From: Thereva unica
Taxonomy: Eukaryota > Arthropoda > Insecta > Diptera > Therevidae
DNA: 64,000 bases
NCBI GenBank assembly: GCA_949987705.1
Contig: CATLJY010000847.1
Coordinates: 54,909-118,908 of the forward strand
Direction: 5' to 3'
Part shown: in pieces, positions 32,307-43,250 of the stretch
How the letters are laid out: every line of letters begins with the position of its first letter
Numbering within the stretch: the stretch's first letter is position 1
The notes under the pieces: generated by a model
The model's database searches: none
What the model was told of the DNA's origin: nothing
What the model saw: the letters and a program-made list of their open reading frames with translations, nothing else
Position numbers and translations under genes: made by a program

Positions 32307-33293
32307 TCGGCAGCGGCAACGAAGCAGAGTAACAGACCCTGCCGTCTCTTCGTTTTCGACCCTCTAACAAAGATCAGTTTTCTAATAGATACGGGAGCGG
32401 AAGTTTCAACACTTCCCAAACGAAGATTCCCAGCCTTTTCAAGCCTTTCTAACTTCAAGTTAGTCTCCGCTAATGGTACACCTTTATCGACGTATGGTAC
32501 CAAACAATTAACTTTGAGTTTCATTCTACGGCGTAGTTTCACGCACACTTTCATTATTGCAGCAATCGACTATGCAATCATAGGAGCAGATTTCCTTTTC
32601 AAGTTCAATCTTGATATCAAGAATATCAAGAATAGGAAACTAATTGACAACACAACATTACTATCAGCCAACTGTCTTTCTCGCAGGGGCACATCATGCT
32701 CACCGCGGATGTACGCAGTACAGGGTGAGTATGGTTCTATACTTAACGATTACCCCTCTCTCAAAACACCTCCACATTTCAACACCGAAGTCCAGCATGA
32801 TGTTTTCCATCATATCAAGATCCAAGGGCCACTGCCGTCTGCCCGTCCAAGGAGGTTGAACCCTGAAAAGCACAAAATAGCGAAAGCAGCTTTCAATGAA
32901 ATGGTTAAATTAGGCATTTATCGCCCCTCTTCGTCGCCGGTCGCATCACCTTTACATATGGTTCCCAAAAAACAATCTAACGATTGGAGACCATGTGGGG
33001 ATTATAGACAGCTGAACGCAGCGACAATATGCGACAAATACCCTTTACCCAATATCCAAGATTTCACTCTCAATCTGCATGGTTCAGAAATATTTTCTAA
33101 GATCGATCTTGTGCGGGCGTATCTCCAAATTCCGGTAGCCCCCGAAGACATTCATAAAACAGCTATAACCACCCCATTCGGTTTATTTGAATTTTTGCGC
33201 ATGCCTTTTGGCGTTAGAAATGGAGCACAAACATTCCAACGCTTTATTAATCGAATCTTAGACGATCTAGAATTCACCTTCGTATGTGGATGA
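32307..33293 (+). pseudogene. CsRn1-like pol: protease and N-terminal RT
   Basis: One frame carries protease ([15 protein letters not shown]), with [13 protein letters not shown] as its second conserved strand, then RT with [55 protein letters not shown] and [17 protein letters not shown]. The frame is lost inside the YVDD active-site box at about 33283 by a small deletion. Function in the family is maturation and cDNA synthesis in the particle. Confidence 0.85.
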
Positions 33294-34011
33294 CATTCTG
33301 ATATTCAGTAAATCACCTGAACAACATAAAGAACACCTAAGCCAGCTTTTCTCGCGACTGCAAAAATACGACATGAAAATCAACCCAGAAAAATGCATAT
33401 TCGGTGTTACAGAGGTCAATTTCTTAGGACATGAAATTTCCGCTAAAGGCATCAAACCTTCCAAAGAACGAGTGCAAATCATTGCGAGTTTGCCTCCTCC
33501 ATCTTCATCTAAAGGTTTGCAGCGTTTCCTTGGCATGGTAAATTTTTACCACAGATTTCTTCCAAACATTTCCGAAGATACCGCTCCTTTATATGACTTG
33601 GTCAAAACCACCAGATGTACAAAAGTTTCAAAACCTAAGTGGAATTGGTCCGAAGATCATCAAAAACACTTCGAAAATATCAAAAGTAACTTACAACGAA
33701 ACATGCTTCTTGTACACCCTGAACCAAGCGCGAAAGTCGCAATATGGGTAGATGCATCTAACGATGCCATAGGCGCAGTACTTCAACAACTCTCCGAAAA
33801 TGAGTGGCAACCGCTACATTTCTTCTCCAGAAGGTTGCAACCATCCGAAAGAAAATATTCCACTTTCGACAGAGAGTTGTTAGCCGCCTATCATGCCGTG
33901 AAGAAATTTCGATCCATGTCGAAACAAAAGGTTTCGCCATTTACACTGATCACAAACCACTCACAAGAGCTCTATTTTCGAAAACAGAAAAGTCTCCCAG
34001 GCAAATGAACT
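33286..34011 (+). pseudogene. CsRn1-like pol: RT C-terminus and RNase H
   Basis: Resumes with [18 protein letters not shown], then NFLGHEISAKGIKPS and FLGMVNFYHRFLP. RNase H follows with VAIWVDASNDAIGAVLQQ and SERKYSTFDRELLAAYHAVK. A second frameshift near 33930 moves FAIYTDHKPLTRALFSKTEK to another frame, which stops at 34011. Confidence 0.83.
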
Positions 34012-34019
34012 AATTAAAT

Positions 34020-35368
34020 TACATAGCGCAATTCACTAACGATATCAGACACATCCCAGGCTCACGCAACATTGTCGCCGACACATTATCACGGACGCAC
34101 GTCAATTCGGTGGAACACATTACCAAGCTCGATCTAGAAAACCTAGCAGAGGAACAGAAAGTAGACGAGCAACTGAAAACCCTACCTGACAAAAATACCA
34201 ATAACCACTCCACCTCACTAGACATGAAAAAAATATTCATACCGGTAGAAGAACAGGAAATCTGGTGTGAGGTTTCTACAGGCGTCAATAGGCCTTATGT
34301 ACCAGAAACACTACGTCGGGCTATTTTCGATTTGTTACATAACATAGCACATCCTGGCATTAGAGCTTATCGAAATTTGATAACCTCAAAGTACTATTGG
34401 CCCAAAATGAATGTCGACATAAACCACTGGGCAAAGTCTTGCATTTCATGCCAAAAAGCCAAAGTCACTAGGCACGAGTGCTCTCCATATGGAAATATAG
34501 AGATGCCTTCCGGACGGTTCGAACACGTCCACATGGATATCGTAGGCCCTCTCACACCTTCAGTAGGACACTACTATCTACTAACAACCAAAGATCGCTT
34601 TTCTCACTGGCCCGAAGCTCTGCCCATGAAGGACATGACCGCACGAACTGTGGCAAATACATTTCTCCAACGTTGGATATCTAGATACGGCGTACCCAGT
34701 ACAATAACAACTGATTAAGGATCTCAATTTGAATCCCCACTGTTCAGGGAACTATCTCAAATATTAGGCTGTCACCGCATACGAACCACCGCTTATCACC
34801 CACAATCAAATAGTTCCATCGAGCGTTTTCATAGACAGCTAAAAGTCGCTATACGCGCCACAGGAGACTCAAAAAACTGGTATACAACCATCTGCTCCTG
34901 ATCCTTTTAGGCCTTCGCGCATTCATAATAGAACATTTGAAGATCTCGCCAGCACAACTGTTATTCGGCCAACCCCTGCGCTTACCAGGAGAACTTTTAG
35001 CAAAAGATACAAACGTAAACCGTCAATTAACACACACTCTAGCTAATCAGCTACTACAAGCGATACCAAACATCAAACCCGCTGAGACAAGAAGTCGGAG
35101 CCAGAGAAACATATTCATCCCGCAGAATTTACTCCAATGTACGCACGTGTTTTTGAAAGATGAAACGCAGAAAGGAAGTTTAAATTGCCCTTACACTGGC
35201 CCACATCCAGTCATATCCAAAACAAAGAAAAGTTTCAAAATCTTAATAAATAGCAAAGAACGCGTTATATCGATAGACAGATTAAAACCTGCTTTTCTGC
35301 TTAATCCCGACATGGCCAACCACAACCTGAGAAAAGACATTAAAAAGAAAACAATGATCCAAATATAG
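34020..35368 (+). pseudogene. CsRn1-like integrase, with stop and frameshift
   Basis: The zinc domain shows [20 protein letters not shown] and [14 protein letters not shown]. The catalytic core has [12 protein letters not shown] and [10 protein letters not shown], followed by a stop at 34716-34718 in place of the usual Q, then SSIERFHRQLK with the glutamate. A frameshift near 34895 is followed by a final frame from 34937 (ISPAQLLFGQPLRLPGELL) to 35368 with a GPHPVISK chromatin-binding-like tail. Several lesions make it inactive. Confidence 0.83.
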
Positions 35369-35626
35369 TAACCATAATAACAAATTAGCACAAAATTATA
35401 TAAGCATAATCGAATTAAACGCAAAAAGAATTAAACAAACAAGACATTAAGAAGTCGTAAATTGAATTATCTTTTTTTTTATTATTAATACATTATGTAC
35501 ATTTTTTTTAGTTAATTATAAGCTGGCAACGTAAACTCATGTACACTACACACATTTCTTTTTAAATAATTGTAATCATAAATAGCATAAATACATGTAC
35601 ACAAATATTTTTTTATTGAGGGGGAG

Positions 35627-36104
35627 TGATGTGGCAAACTACAATCATCTACGTCGTTTGTAGTTTCAGAAACCAAAAAAAAAAATTTTCAAATTTTTTA
35701 ACGTAGTAAATTTTTAAGTTTTTAGCTATAAAAAAAAAAAAAAAACTACAATTAACTACAAACGATTTCCAACGCTATGATACCTTTGGTTTCTCAAAAT
35801 TAATAAATTTTACCTGGAAAAAACATAATTTTTAATTTTGAAGGGTTTTTCTTACAACTACAAAAAAAATGGATTTTACTAGAATCCTCTACGTCGTTTG
35901 TAGAATAGGAAACAATATTTTTTATTTTTTATTTTTTTTGAAGTCGGGTTCCAAGTTCACAGAGCTGGAATTCACTTGTTGCCGCCACAGCACGAACCTT
36001 CTTGCGAAGATAAAAACTAAATACGATTTTGAACTTATGTGATGTTATTGCTAATATTAAAATAAAGTTTAGAAATATGTTGTTAAAATTTATTTGTTAA
36101 TCAG
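35627..36104 (+). repeat. putative 3' LTR of CsRn1-like element, with an internal insertion
   Basis: GAGGGGGAG at 35618-35626 is a polypurine tract, and TGATGTGGCAA starts the LTR. TTGCCGCCACAGCACGAACC at 35976 repeats the 5' LTR anchor. Between them, about 35640-35945, is sequence with CTACGTCGTTTGTAG repeats and inverted AAACCAAA/TTTGGTTT blocks, absent from the 5' LTR and probably an inserted small element. The end is inferred from CAAG at 36105-36108. Between 35369 and 35626 nothing was recognised. Confidence 0.5.
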
Positions 36105-37270
36105 TGAACAAGTGATGACCACAATAGCAGCATTTTTAGAAACCTAGGTGAAATATTATCGCTACCGGCTGCTGTAGATTTGATCGATTTAAGGGCAGAG
36201 ATGACTTCAAGGGAATCAACACAACGAAAGTAGAAGCCTGCAGAAGAAGCAGTAACAGGGATATTAGCATGCTCTGCCGTTTGGTTATACTTGCGACACA
36301 CATGTGGTATCGATATTATAATTTCGATATCATAATATCCACAATATCATAATATACTCAGACCCGTGACACACATAAACCTAGTATCGAAGTAGTTTGC
36401 TTTGACATTTGTGTTTCTATTTGATTTTGGAGTAGCAAGCGGCAAATAATTAATATTTCAATGTTGTTAAAGTTGATTTGTCAAAATAATCAGAACATAA
36501 ACAAAGCAAGCGACTATAGTGAGAAAACACTATAAACACAAAATCTCACAAAACCAGCGACTGCAATTGACAACTTTTTTGTGAGGAAAATTTTCCGGCA
36601 GAGGCGCTGTGCACAGTAAAAAAAGTGTATATTACCTAAATACCACCTAAATTTAGCAAATCTCATACTACGTATAAATTAGATTGTCAACCTGGTATAT
36701 TGCTAGTATTGGGTGACACACATGTAGTATAAACGTAATATTTCGAATATTGTAATATCGATACCACATGTGTATCAAGGGTATTAGATATAAAGTGCTG
36801 GTTAAGAGTTTCAAGACTGAGGTTTTGAATAGTGGCTTCATTCTTAGTGTGTACACCTAAATTGAGCAAATTGTTCCACACGGTTTTCACTGAAAGAGAG
36901 GGGCCAAGCTTACGGCTATAATAATTTCGTTTAGCTTCCTTAATTTTAGCAACAACAAGATTCCTAAGGCGTTTAAAAGATCTCCTTGCGACATCACTTT
37001 TTACTTTTAAAAATAATTTACCTATATAAAAACTCCCTTCTTTCAACAATAAGTGATTTAATTTCATCAGTGAAACAAGGTTTGGATTTAGCTAAGCAAA
37101 TTTTACTTCTGATAGGCACAAACTCATCATACAGGTCAAGGAACGTTCTATTGAACTTAGCAATTTTCTCATCAACATCAGTCATTGAGAAAATGTCAGT
37201 CCATGGTAAACTACGACATCTAAGGTCAAGACATTCTTGGTCAATATTAGAGAAATCACGATAGACGATA
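36105..37270 (-). pseudogene. Jockey-type ORF2, 5' half (continues at 15770-17963)
   Basis: On the minus strand the region between endonuclease and RT is recognisable: VYRDFSNIDQ, LPWTDIFSMTDVDEKIAKFN, FVPIRSKICLAKSKPCFTDEI, then ARRSFKRLRNLVVAKIKEAK and NYYSRKLG. RT entry block SIKSTAAGSDNISPRFLKM ends at the Ty3/gypsy insertion at 36105. A frameshift near 37030 and an inverted-repeat insertion at 36298-36773 break it. The endonuclease is missing, so the element is 5'-truncated against the Polinton-like gene. Confidence 0.8.
36298..36773. mobile_element. 476-bp inverted-repeat insertion in Jockey gene
   Basis: CACATGTGGTATCGATATTA at the left is mirrored by TGTAATATCGATACCACATG at the right. 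Inner related blocks (GTGACACACAT) occur on both sides. It is noncoding. The target duplication is unclear because the ends lie in an ACACAT/ATGTGT context. Confidence 0.6.
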
Positions 37271-37860
37271 TTCGTAGGTACAGTATACTGCGTTACACCA
37301 TCCTCAGCTGTGATTATTTTATAATCTTTTTCACGTGCATTAGGTGCAGATGTTGTTCTTAGTAATTTTGGTGGTGGCCTTAGAGTTTTTGCTATTCCGC
37401 TAGCTGATAATCGTCTTTTGGCGGCTGGTGATAAAGATCTTCTTGGCGGGGTTATGTTATGTGCTTCTTCAAAGACTTCTTCTTCGGTTAGGAAATCCTT
37501 TGCTGGTGGTGGTGAAGTCTGTGTTAACACATCATCTTTAAATAAAATTTTCGTTTGTGTGGTACTATCTCTTAAACTTTTTTGTTTGACATTATGTTCA
37601 CGTGGCAAGTAAAAATTTGTTTCTTTATCCAGCGTTCGTTTGGATTTCCGATTGTGATTTAGAAATAAAATTAGTTGGTTTCGATAGCTATACCATTTTT
37701 CGGAATCATTCATGTCTTTATTCTGTAGTATTTTGTTCATTGCTCTATCAAAAATGGACTGATTTGCAGTCATTTCAATTTCATCTTTAAGCCTGTTGTA
37801 AACCTCTGGCGACAGAAGTAGCATCTTGTTAAGTCCATTATTTCTATGCATATTTTTCAA
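37271..37860 (-). pseudogene. Polinton/adintovirus-like ORF next to pX, 3' end replaced by Jockey
   Basis: From about 37842 the minus strand encodes MLLLSPEVYNRLKDEI..., a short helical protein with KWYSYRNQLILFLNHNRK, then a low-complexity S/P/R-rich tail (PPRRSLSPAAKRRLSASGIA). After about residue 190 the same frame passes into Jockey sequence (VYRDFSNIDQ...), so the long ORF to 37018 is a chance chimera. I associate proteins that start this way with the gene next to the pX-like gene in Polinton/adintovirus-type elements, but the function is unknown to me. The exact junction is uncertain, roughly 37260-37330. Confidence 0.5.
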
Positions 37861-38131
37861 TTAATGAGCCGATAACTCCTGATAGTACACTTCCTAATAA
37901 AACTGGTAAAAAACCTCCTCGTCGCACTAGTATTTTACGCTGTTTAGCAACAGATCTCTTTGCGCAAATCAATTTACGCATGTCCTTTTTATACCTACAC
38001 AGTGAGTTGTAGATATTTCCATACGGCATGTGGTTACCTTTTAAGGTGTTGAGTGTAATTTCACAAAGAGTTTTTATAACCTCAGGGTCAGCATTTTGTA
38101 TGATGGACTTTCTCAGATTTGGTTTAGCCAA
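37844..38131 (-). CDS. adenovirus pX-like small core protein of Polinton/adintovirus type
   Basis: 95 residues starting at 38131. It is basic and helical, with repeated K/R (KKDMRKLICAKRSVAKQRK), then RRGGFLPVLLGSVLSGVIGS, a hydrophobic glycine-rich C-terminal segment. This basic-then-hydrophobic pattern is typical of the pX-like proteins of adintoviruses and Polintons, thought to be virion core/membrane-active components. Its last codons overlap the start of the following gene by 17 bp (37844-37860), a compact viral style unlike the surroundings. No capsid, polymerase or integrase of such an element was found in the window, so it is a fragment. Assignment is by pattern, not by search. Confidence 0.6.
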   Translation of the reverse strand: MAKPNLRKSIIQNADPEVIKTLCEITLNTLKGNHMPYGNIYNSLCRYKKDMRKLICAKRSVAKQRKILVRRGGFLPVLLGSVLSGVIGSLIEKYA

Positions 38132-38250
38132 ATAAAGACTTGTAAAAGTGTGAACAAATAAAGATTAAAAGTTTAGTTTAAAAGTTGATAATTTGTGTTG
38201 GTTAACTTGTTAAAGAAAATAAAACCCTTGTTGTGGAAGCAGCCTCAACA

Positions 38251-40063
38251 ACTTTTATGTGTAGACAATGATCCATTGTCTACTTCATAGTATACACGTA
38301 GACAATGTCGACATTATAAACTCATTGTCTAAGCTTTTCCAAATTATTCAATAAAATTCCAAAAAATCGGGGTAGTTATAAAAAATGAACATTTATTGTA
38401 AAGTTTTTATTATTAATTAAAATTTAATTTATAATTAAAATTTATTTTTTCAATATACATAATATATACACCCTACATATACATACCTACATATTATATT
38501 TTATTGATCATATATCAAACACATTGTCGATGAGTTTGATCATTACTTTATTCGTCATCATCATCATCATTTTCTTTAAAATCATCTTGAATCCTGAGGG
38601 AATAATATACGTGCAGCAGTTTTTTCGATGGGTCGAAGGTTAAACGATTTCGGATTGGCGAGTGAACACATGACCAGCTTCAGAAAACCCTTTCTATCTG
38701 TGCAGATGACGCTGGAATTTGTAAAAGCTTTATGGCCAATTTAGATAAAGTTTGGTGTTTCATTGTAACCATATTCCAAAATACTAAAGGCTTTTTGGCC
38801 TTTGGCGTATAGATTTTTAAAAAATGAAGTTTTGTCTCGAAAACTATCCCATTCTTCAATTCCAGTGCAATTAAGTTCCTTAAACATAAAATTATTTATT
38901 TTGTCCTTGTAAATATTAGTCAATTTGTCATTTTCGTAAGTAGGATGCAGATAAAACCCGTCAAAGCATATTTGTTTAATGCCATATCTATTCGTTATTG
39001 TAAGCTAAAGACCAGCACCAAAGTTAGATGGTGTTCATATCGAGATTCTTATCAATGTTTAATACAAAATTTGTCATTTATGAAATGTGTAACAGGTGAA
39101 TCAAAAGTTAAAAAAATGAAGCAAAATGTTGCCACGTTAATTTTTAATGATGAATTTATAGAAGATGTTAAAAATAACATACAACTTTTAAACCCCATTT
39201 GTGAACTTATAAATACTTGTCAATCATCTGAATGTTCAGCTGCAGATGCTGTGAATCTTTGGCTAGATTTAAAATTTGGTTAGATTTGAACACAAATTTG
39301 GTGCTAGCTTACAATAACGAATAGATATGGCATTAAACAAATATGCTTTGACAGCTTTTTATCTCCCTACTTACGAAAATGACAAATTGACTAATATTCA
39401 CAAGGACAAAATAAATAATTTTATGTTTAAGGAACTTAATTGCACTGGAATTGAAGAATGGGATAGTTTTCGAAACAAAACTTCATTTTTTAAAAATCTA
39501 TACGCCAAAGGTATAAAAAAGCCTTTAGTATTTTGAAATATGGCTGCAATGAAACACCAAACTTTATCTTAATTGGCCATAAAGCTTTTACAAATTCCAG
39601 CGTCATCTGCACAGATAGAAAGAGTTTTCTCAAGCTGGTCATGTGTTCACTCGCCAATCCGAAATCGTTTAGCCTTCGACCCATCGAAAAAACTGCTGCA
39701 CGTACATATATTATTCCCTCAGGATTCAAGATGATTTTAAAGAAAATAATGATGATGATGACGAATAAAGTAATGATTAAACTCATCGACAATGTGTTTG
39801 ATATATGATCAATAAAATATAATATGTAGGTATGTATGTAGGGTGTATATATTATGTATATTGAAAAAATAAATTTTAATTATAAATTTAATTTTAATTA
39901 ATAATAAAAACTTTACAATAAATGTTCATTTTTTATAACTACCCCGATTTTTTGGAATTTTATTGAATAATTTGGAAAAGCTTAGCCAATGAGTTTATAA
40001 TGCCGACATTGTCTACGTGTATACTATGAAGTAGACAATGGATCATTGTCTACACATAAAAGT
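38251..40063. mobile_element. snap-back hAT-type element
   Basis: ACTTTTATGTGTAGACAATG at 38251 and its inverse at 40044-40063 are the outer ends. The arms (38251-39024 and 39297-40063) are near-identical inverted copies of ~770 bp around a ~270-bp single-copy centre. A GTAGACAATG palindrome recurs near each end. The right arm and centre encode the C-terminal part of a hAT transposase and the left arm is its mirror. No 8-bp duplication was found. Confidence 0.75.
39025..39808 (+). pseudogene. hAT transposase C-terminal fragment
   Basis: The centre encodes VRWCSYRDSYQCLIQNL and INTCQSSECSAADAVNLWL. After a stop at 39281 a second frame gives NKYALTAFYLPTYENDKLTN and GIEEWDSFRNKTSFFKNLYA. A third gives the degraded dimerisation region in shifted frames near 39590-39740. 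These are features of hAT transposases, which cut and paste DNA in the nucleus. At least two frameshifts and missing N-terminal domains make it inactive. Confidence 0.7.
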
Positions 40064-40235
40064 CGACGCGTAGAGAATGATGTAATCTACATTACGAAAT
40101 CTACGTCGCACAACACTGCCCAACAGAAAATGTATAATACAGGGGATAACAGATACAAGAATACAGTCAATTGGTAAAACGTATACAAACATACACTTCA
40201 GCAACAAATTCAAAATAGAACACCCATTCTAGATC

Positions 40236-41246
40236 GTGGAAGATAGCATCCCCATTGAAGCAGACGGAATTCTCGGACTAGACTTCCTCACAAGAACCAA
40301 AGCTAACATAGATTACGATACATGGATGTTAACCATTGAAACACAGGAAAGTACGACTGAAGTCCCGATCCTAAGTACACCATATGCAAATGCGCTAACA
40401 ATCCCACCACGATGCGAAGTAGCCAGGAAAATAAAAATTAATAAAGGTAACAATGTCGACATAGTGATAGAAAACCAAGAGATTAGGCCAGGAGTGTTCA
40501 TAGCCAGTACCATAACGAATTCAGCAAACCCAATAGTAAAAATCCTGAACACCACGAATAAATTGGTAGTGCTAAATAAATACAAAATTCAGTATGAACC
40601 ACTGACAAATTATGAAATAACCGCGACAAAAGCGAAAACCACAGATCATCAAAAAAATATCCTAAACAAAATAAATCTTCAACAAATCCCACAATACACT
40701 AAGACACGATTCCAGGAGTTGTGCATAGAATATGCAGACATTTTCGCGTTAGAGGACGAACCTCTTACCACGAATAACTTCTACAACCAACAAATAGAAC
40801 TAGCTGACAACATACCTGTTTATACAAAGAACTACAGGATACCAGAGACGCACAAAAGTGAAATAGACAGACAAGTAGCAAAAATGTTACAAGACGGCAT
40901 TATTGAGAACTCAGTGTCTCACTTTAACTTACCTGTACTCCTAGTACCCAAAAAATCTTCCAACGAAAAGAAGAAATGGCGGTTGTTAGTAGATTTTAGA
41001 AATCTTAATAAAAAGGTACTGGCTGATAAATTCCCTTTACCTCGTACAGAAGATATACTAGATCAAATGGGAAGAACCAAATACTTCTCCACACTAGATC
41101 TCATGTCAGGATTCCATCAAATCCCACTTGAAAAGGCGTCCAGAAAATACACAGAATTTTCCACGGAAAAGGGCCATTACCAATATACAAGACTCCCTTT
41201 CGGACTTAACAAAAGTCCCAAGTCCTTTCAAAGAATAAGTCAATAG
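40236..41246 (+). pseudogene. 412/mdg1-like Ty3/gypsy pol: protease end and RT
   Basis: The frame opens with the end of a retroviral protease (GILGLDFLTR) and a long linker, then RT: AKMLQDGIIENSVSHFNLPV, KKKWRLLVDFRNLNKK, YFSTLDLMSGFHQIPL and RLPFGLNKSPKSFQRI. It stops at 41246 after a frameshift just before the catalytic loop. Upstream, weak protease-like sequence with an in-frame stop reaches ~40150; gag and 5' LTR are absent, cut at the hAT element. It would copy element RNA. Confidence 0.85.
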
Positions 41247-41248
41247 CC

Positions 41249-42232
41249 ATGGCAGGATTGACACCAGAGGTAGCTTTCCTCTACACAGATGACTTTATTG
41301 TGATCGGGTGCTCCCAAGCACACCACCTGAAAAATCTAACAACCGTCTTTAAAAGGTTGAGAGAGAGAAATCTTAAGCTAAACCCTGAAAAACGTCAGTT
41401 CTTTCAAACAGAAGTCACGTACCTTGGCCATAAAATATCAGTCGAAGGTGTCAGTCCGGACCGTTCCAAATATGAAGCTATCAAGAACTATCCCACTCCT
41501 AAAAACGCGGACGAAGTAAGAAGATTTGTAGCTTTTTGTAACTATTATAGACGATTTGTACCAAATTTCGCGGAAATTGCATTACCTTTGAACAAACTAT
41601 TAAGAAAGAAAGCGAAGTTCGAGTGGACAGAAAGCCAACAAGATGCCTTCGAAACACTAAGAAAAAAACTCATGTCTCCCACAATATTGCAACATCCAGA
41701 TTTTACACAAAACCTCATAATATCGACAGATGCTTCTAACGCAGCATGTGGAGCAATACTTTCGCAAAATTTAAACGGAATAGAACGGCCTATAGCATAT
41801 GCAAGCAAGACCTTTACGCCAGGAGAAGCGAACAAATCAACTATAGAAAAAGAATTAACCGCCATACATTGGGCCATCCCGTATTTTAAGCCATACGTCT
41901 ACGGACGAAGGTTTACAGTCCGAACAAACCACCGGCCATTGGCATATCTGTTTGGAATGAAGAACCCAACATCAAAACTCACAAGGATGAGACTTGACCT
42001 AGAAGAATTCGACTTCGAAATAAAATACGTAAAAGGCAAAGAAAACTCAGGTCCAGATGCACTATCGAGAATCCAGATCGATATAAATGACCTTAAAAAC
42101 ATTAAAGTATTACAAGCGAAAACAAGAGCAATAACACGAAAGGAAAAACAAGAGACATTAACGAAAAGGAGAGAAGCAACGAAGCACAGCAGCCTGATCA
42201 ACTGCGAGTCACAGAAGCACTCTCAGAAATAG
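41249..42232 (+). pseudogene. 412/mdg1-like pol: RT catalytic loop and RNase H
   Basis: Continues with AFLYTDDFIVIG, where the canonical LDD/VDD is TDD (a changed residue before the two Asp). TYLGHKISVEGVSPD and FVAFCNYYRRFVPNFAE follow. RNase H follows (LIISTDASNAACGAILSQ, STIEKELTAIHWAI, RTNHRPLAYLF with N in place of the usual D), ending with DALSRIQIDI. The tail contains LQAKTRAITRKEK as in mdg1/412 elements. Confidence 0.85.
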
Positions 42233-42306
42233 AAATAGCAAACATACCCGAACTATATATAGAAACTAAGAACGGCAGAGAAAAGATAAAATTAGAAATT
42301 AATATA

Positions 42307-43250
42307 GTGCACAATAAAACAAAAATATGGAAGAGGTCGATAAACAATAAAGGAAACCAATTAACAGTAGAAACTGCACTAGAGCAGGCTTTCGAAGAAT
42401 TGGAGCCATATGTATGCAAAACAATTCAGACCAAAACTCTGAAACTTTCGGCCGAAAGTGAAATTTTTAAATTAATCGACATGACCTCATTTAAGGCCTT
42501 AGGAAATAAAATATTAAACGTAATTAGAATAGAGATATATAAACCAATTAAGTACATTACGAATAAGGAACACATTAAAGAAATATTACATAATTTCCAC
42601 GCCACACCAACAGGAGGACATCTGGAACAATCGAGAATGTTCAGTAAATTAAAACAATTTTACAGATGGAGAAGAATGAAAAACACCATAGCAGCCTACG
42701 TTAAAAACTATGAATTATGCGCGAAAAATAAGCACCAGAAACACAATAAAGAAATAATGGAAATAACAACAACACCGGATAAACCATTTGGTGTAGTATC
42801 AATAGACACAGTAGGGCCGTTTTCAAGAACAGAAAATGGCAACAGATATGCAGTCACCATGCAGTGCGACCTTACAAAATATGTAGTCGCACTTCCTGTC
42901 AAAGATAAAGAGGCCAATATAATTGAAAAAGCAATGATAACAGGATTCATCCTAACATACGGAACCATGGAAAAGATTAAATCGGACTTGGGAACAGAGT
43001 ATAAGAATCAGATATTTGCAGAAGTGTGCAATACACTGAAAATAAAGCAGATATTCGCAACAGCCGCGCACCCTGAAACAGTTGGAGCCTTAGAAAGGAA
43101 TCACAAGTGCCCAAACGAATATCTAAGGTGTTTCGTAAATGAAAACAGAGACGACTGTGATACATGGATCCCATATAACACATTCTGTTACAACACCACA
43201 CCAAATACGGTACACGGCTATACACCGTTTGAGCTAATCTTTGCCAAATA
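42307..43250 (+). pseudogene. 412/mdg1-like integrase, N-terminal and core
   Basis: The zinc-binding region reads HATPTGGHLEQSRMFSKLKQ ... YELCAKNKHQKHN, with the second HHCC half degenerate. The core has GVVSIDTVGPFSRTENGNRY, IKSDLGTEYKNQIF and HPETVGALERNHKC with the catalytic glutamate, then YNTTPNTVHGYTPFELIFAK. An insertion interrupts it at 43250 and the C-terminal domain resumes at 44699. Confidence 0.82.

Larger units (their letters stand above)
17964..36104 (+). mobile_element. CsRn1-like Ty3/gypsy retrotransposon, interrupted by 12.6 kb of nested elements
   Basis: The element has a putative LTR at each end, a gag split at 19300/31906, and protease, RT, RNase H and integrase to 35368. 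CAAG precedes the left LTR (17960-17963) and follows the right one (36105-36108), a plausible 4-bp target duplication inside the minus-strand Jockey gene. The gag carries a CHCC-type motif rather than CCHC, which I associate with the CsRn1 lineage. Numerous frameshifts and stops show it is old and dead. Confidence 0.75.

Noticed and set aside
38945..39024. Start of an independent small protein at 38945
   Set aside because: The first codons lie in the inverted left arm; only the part after ~39025 is hAT transposase sequence.
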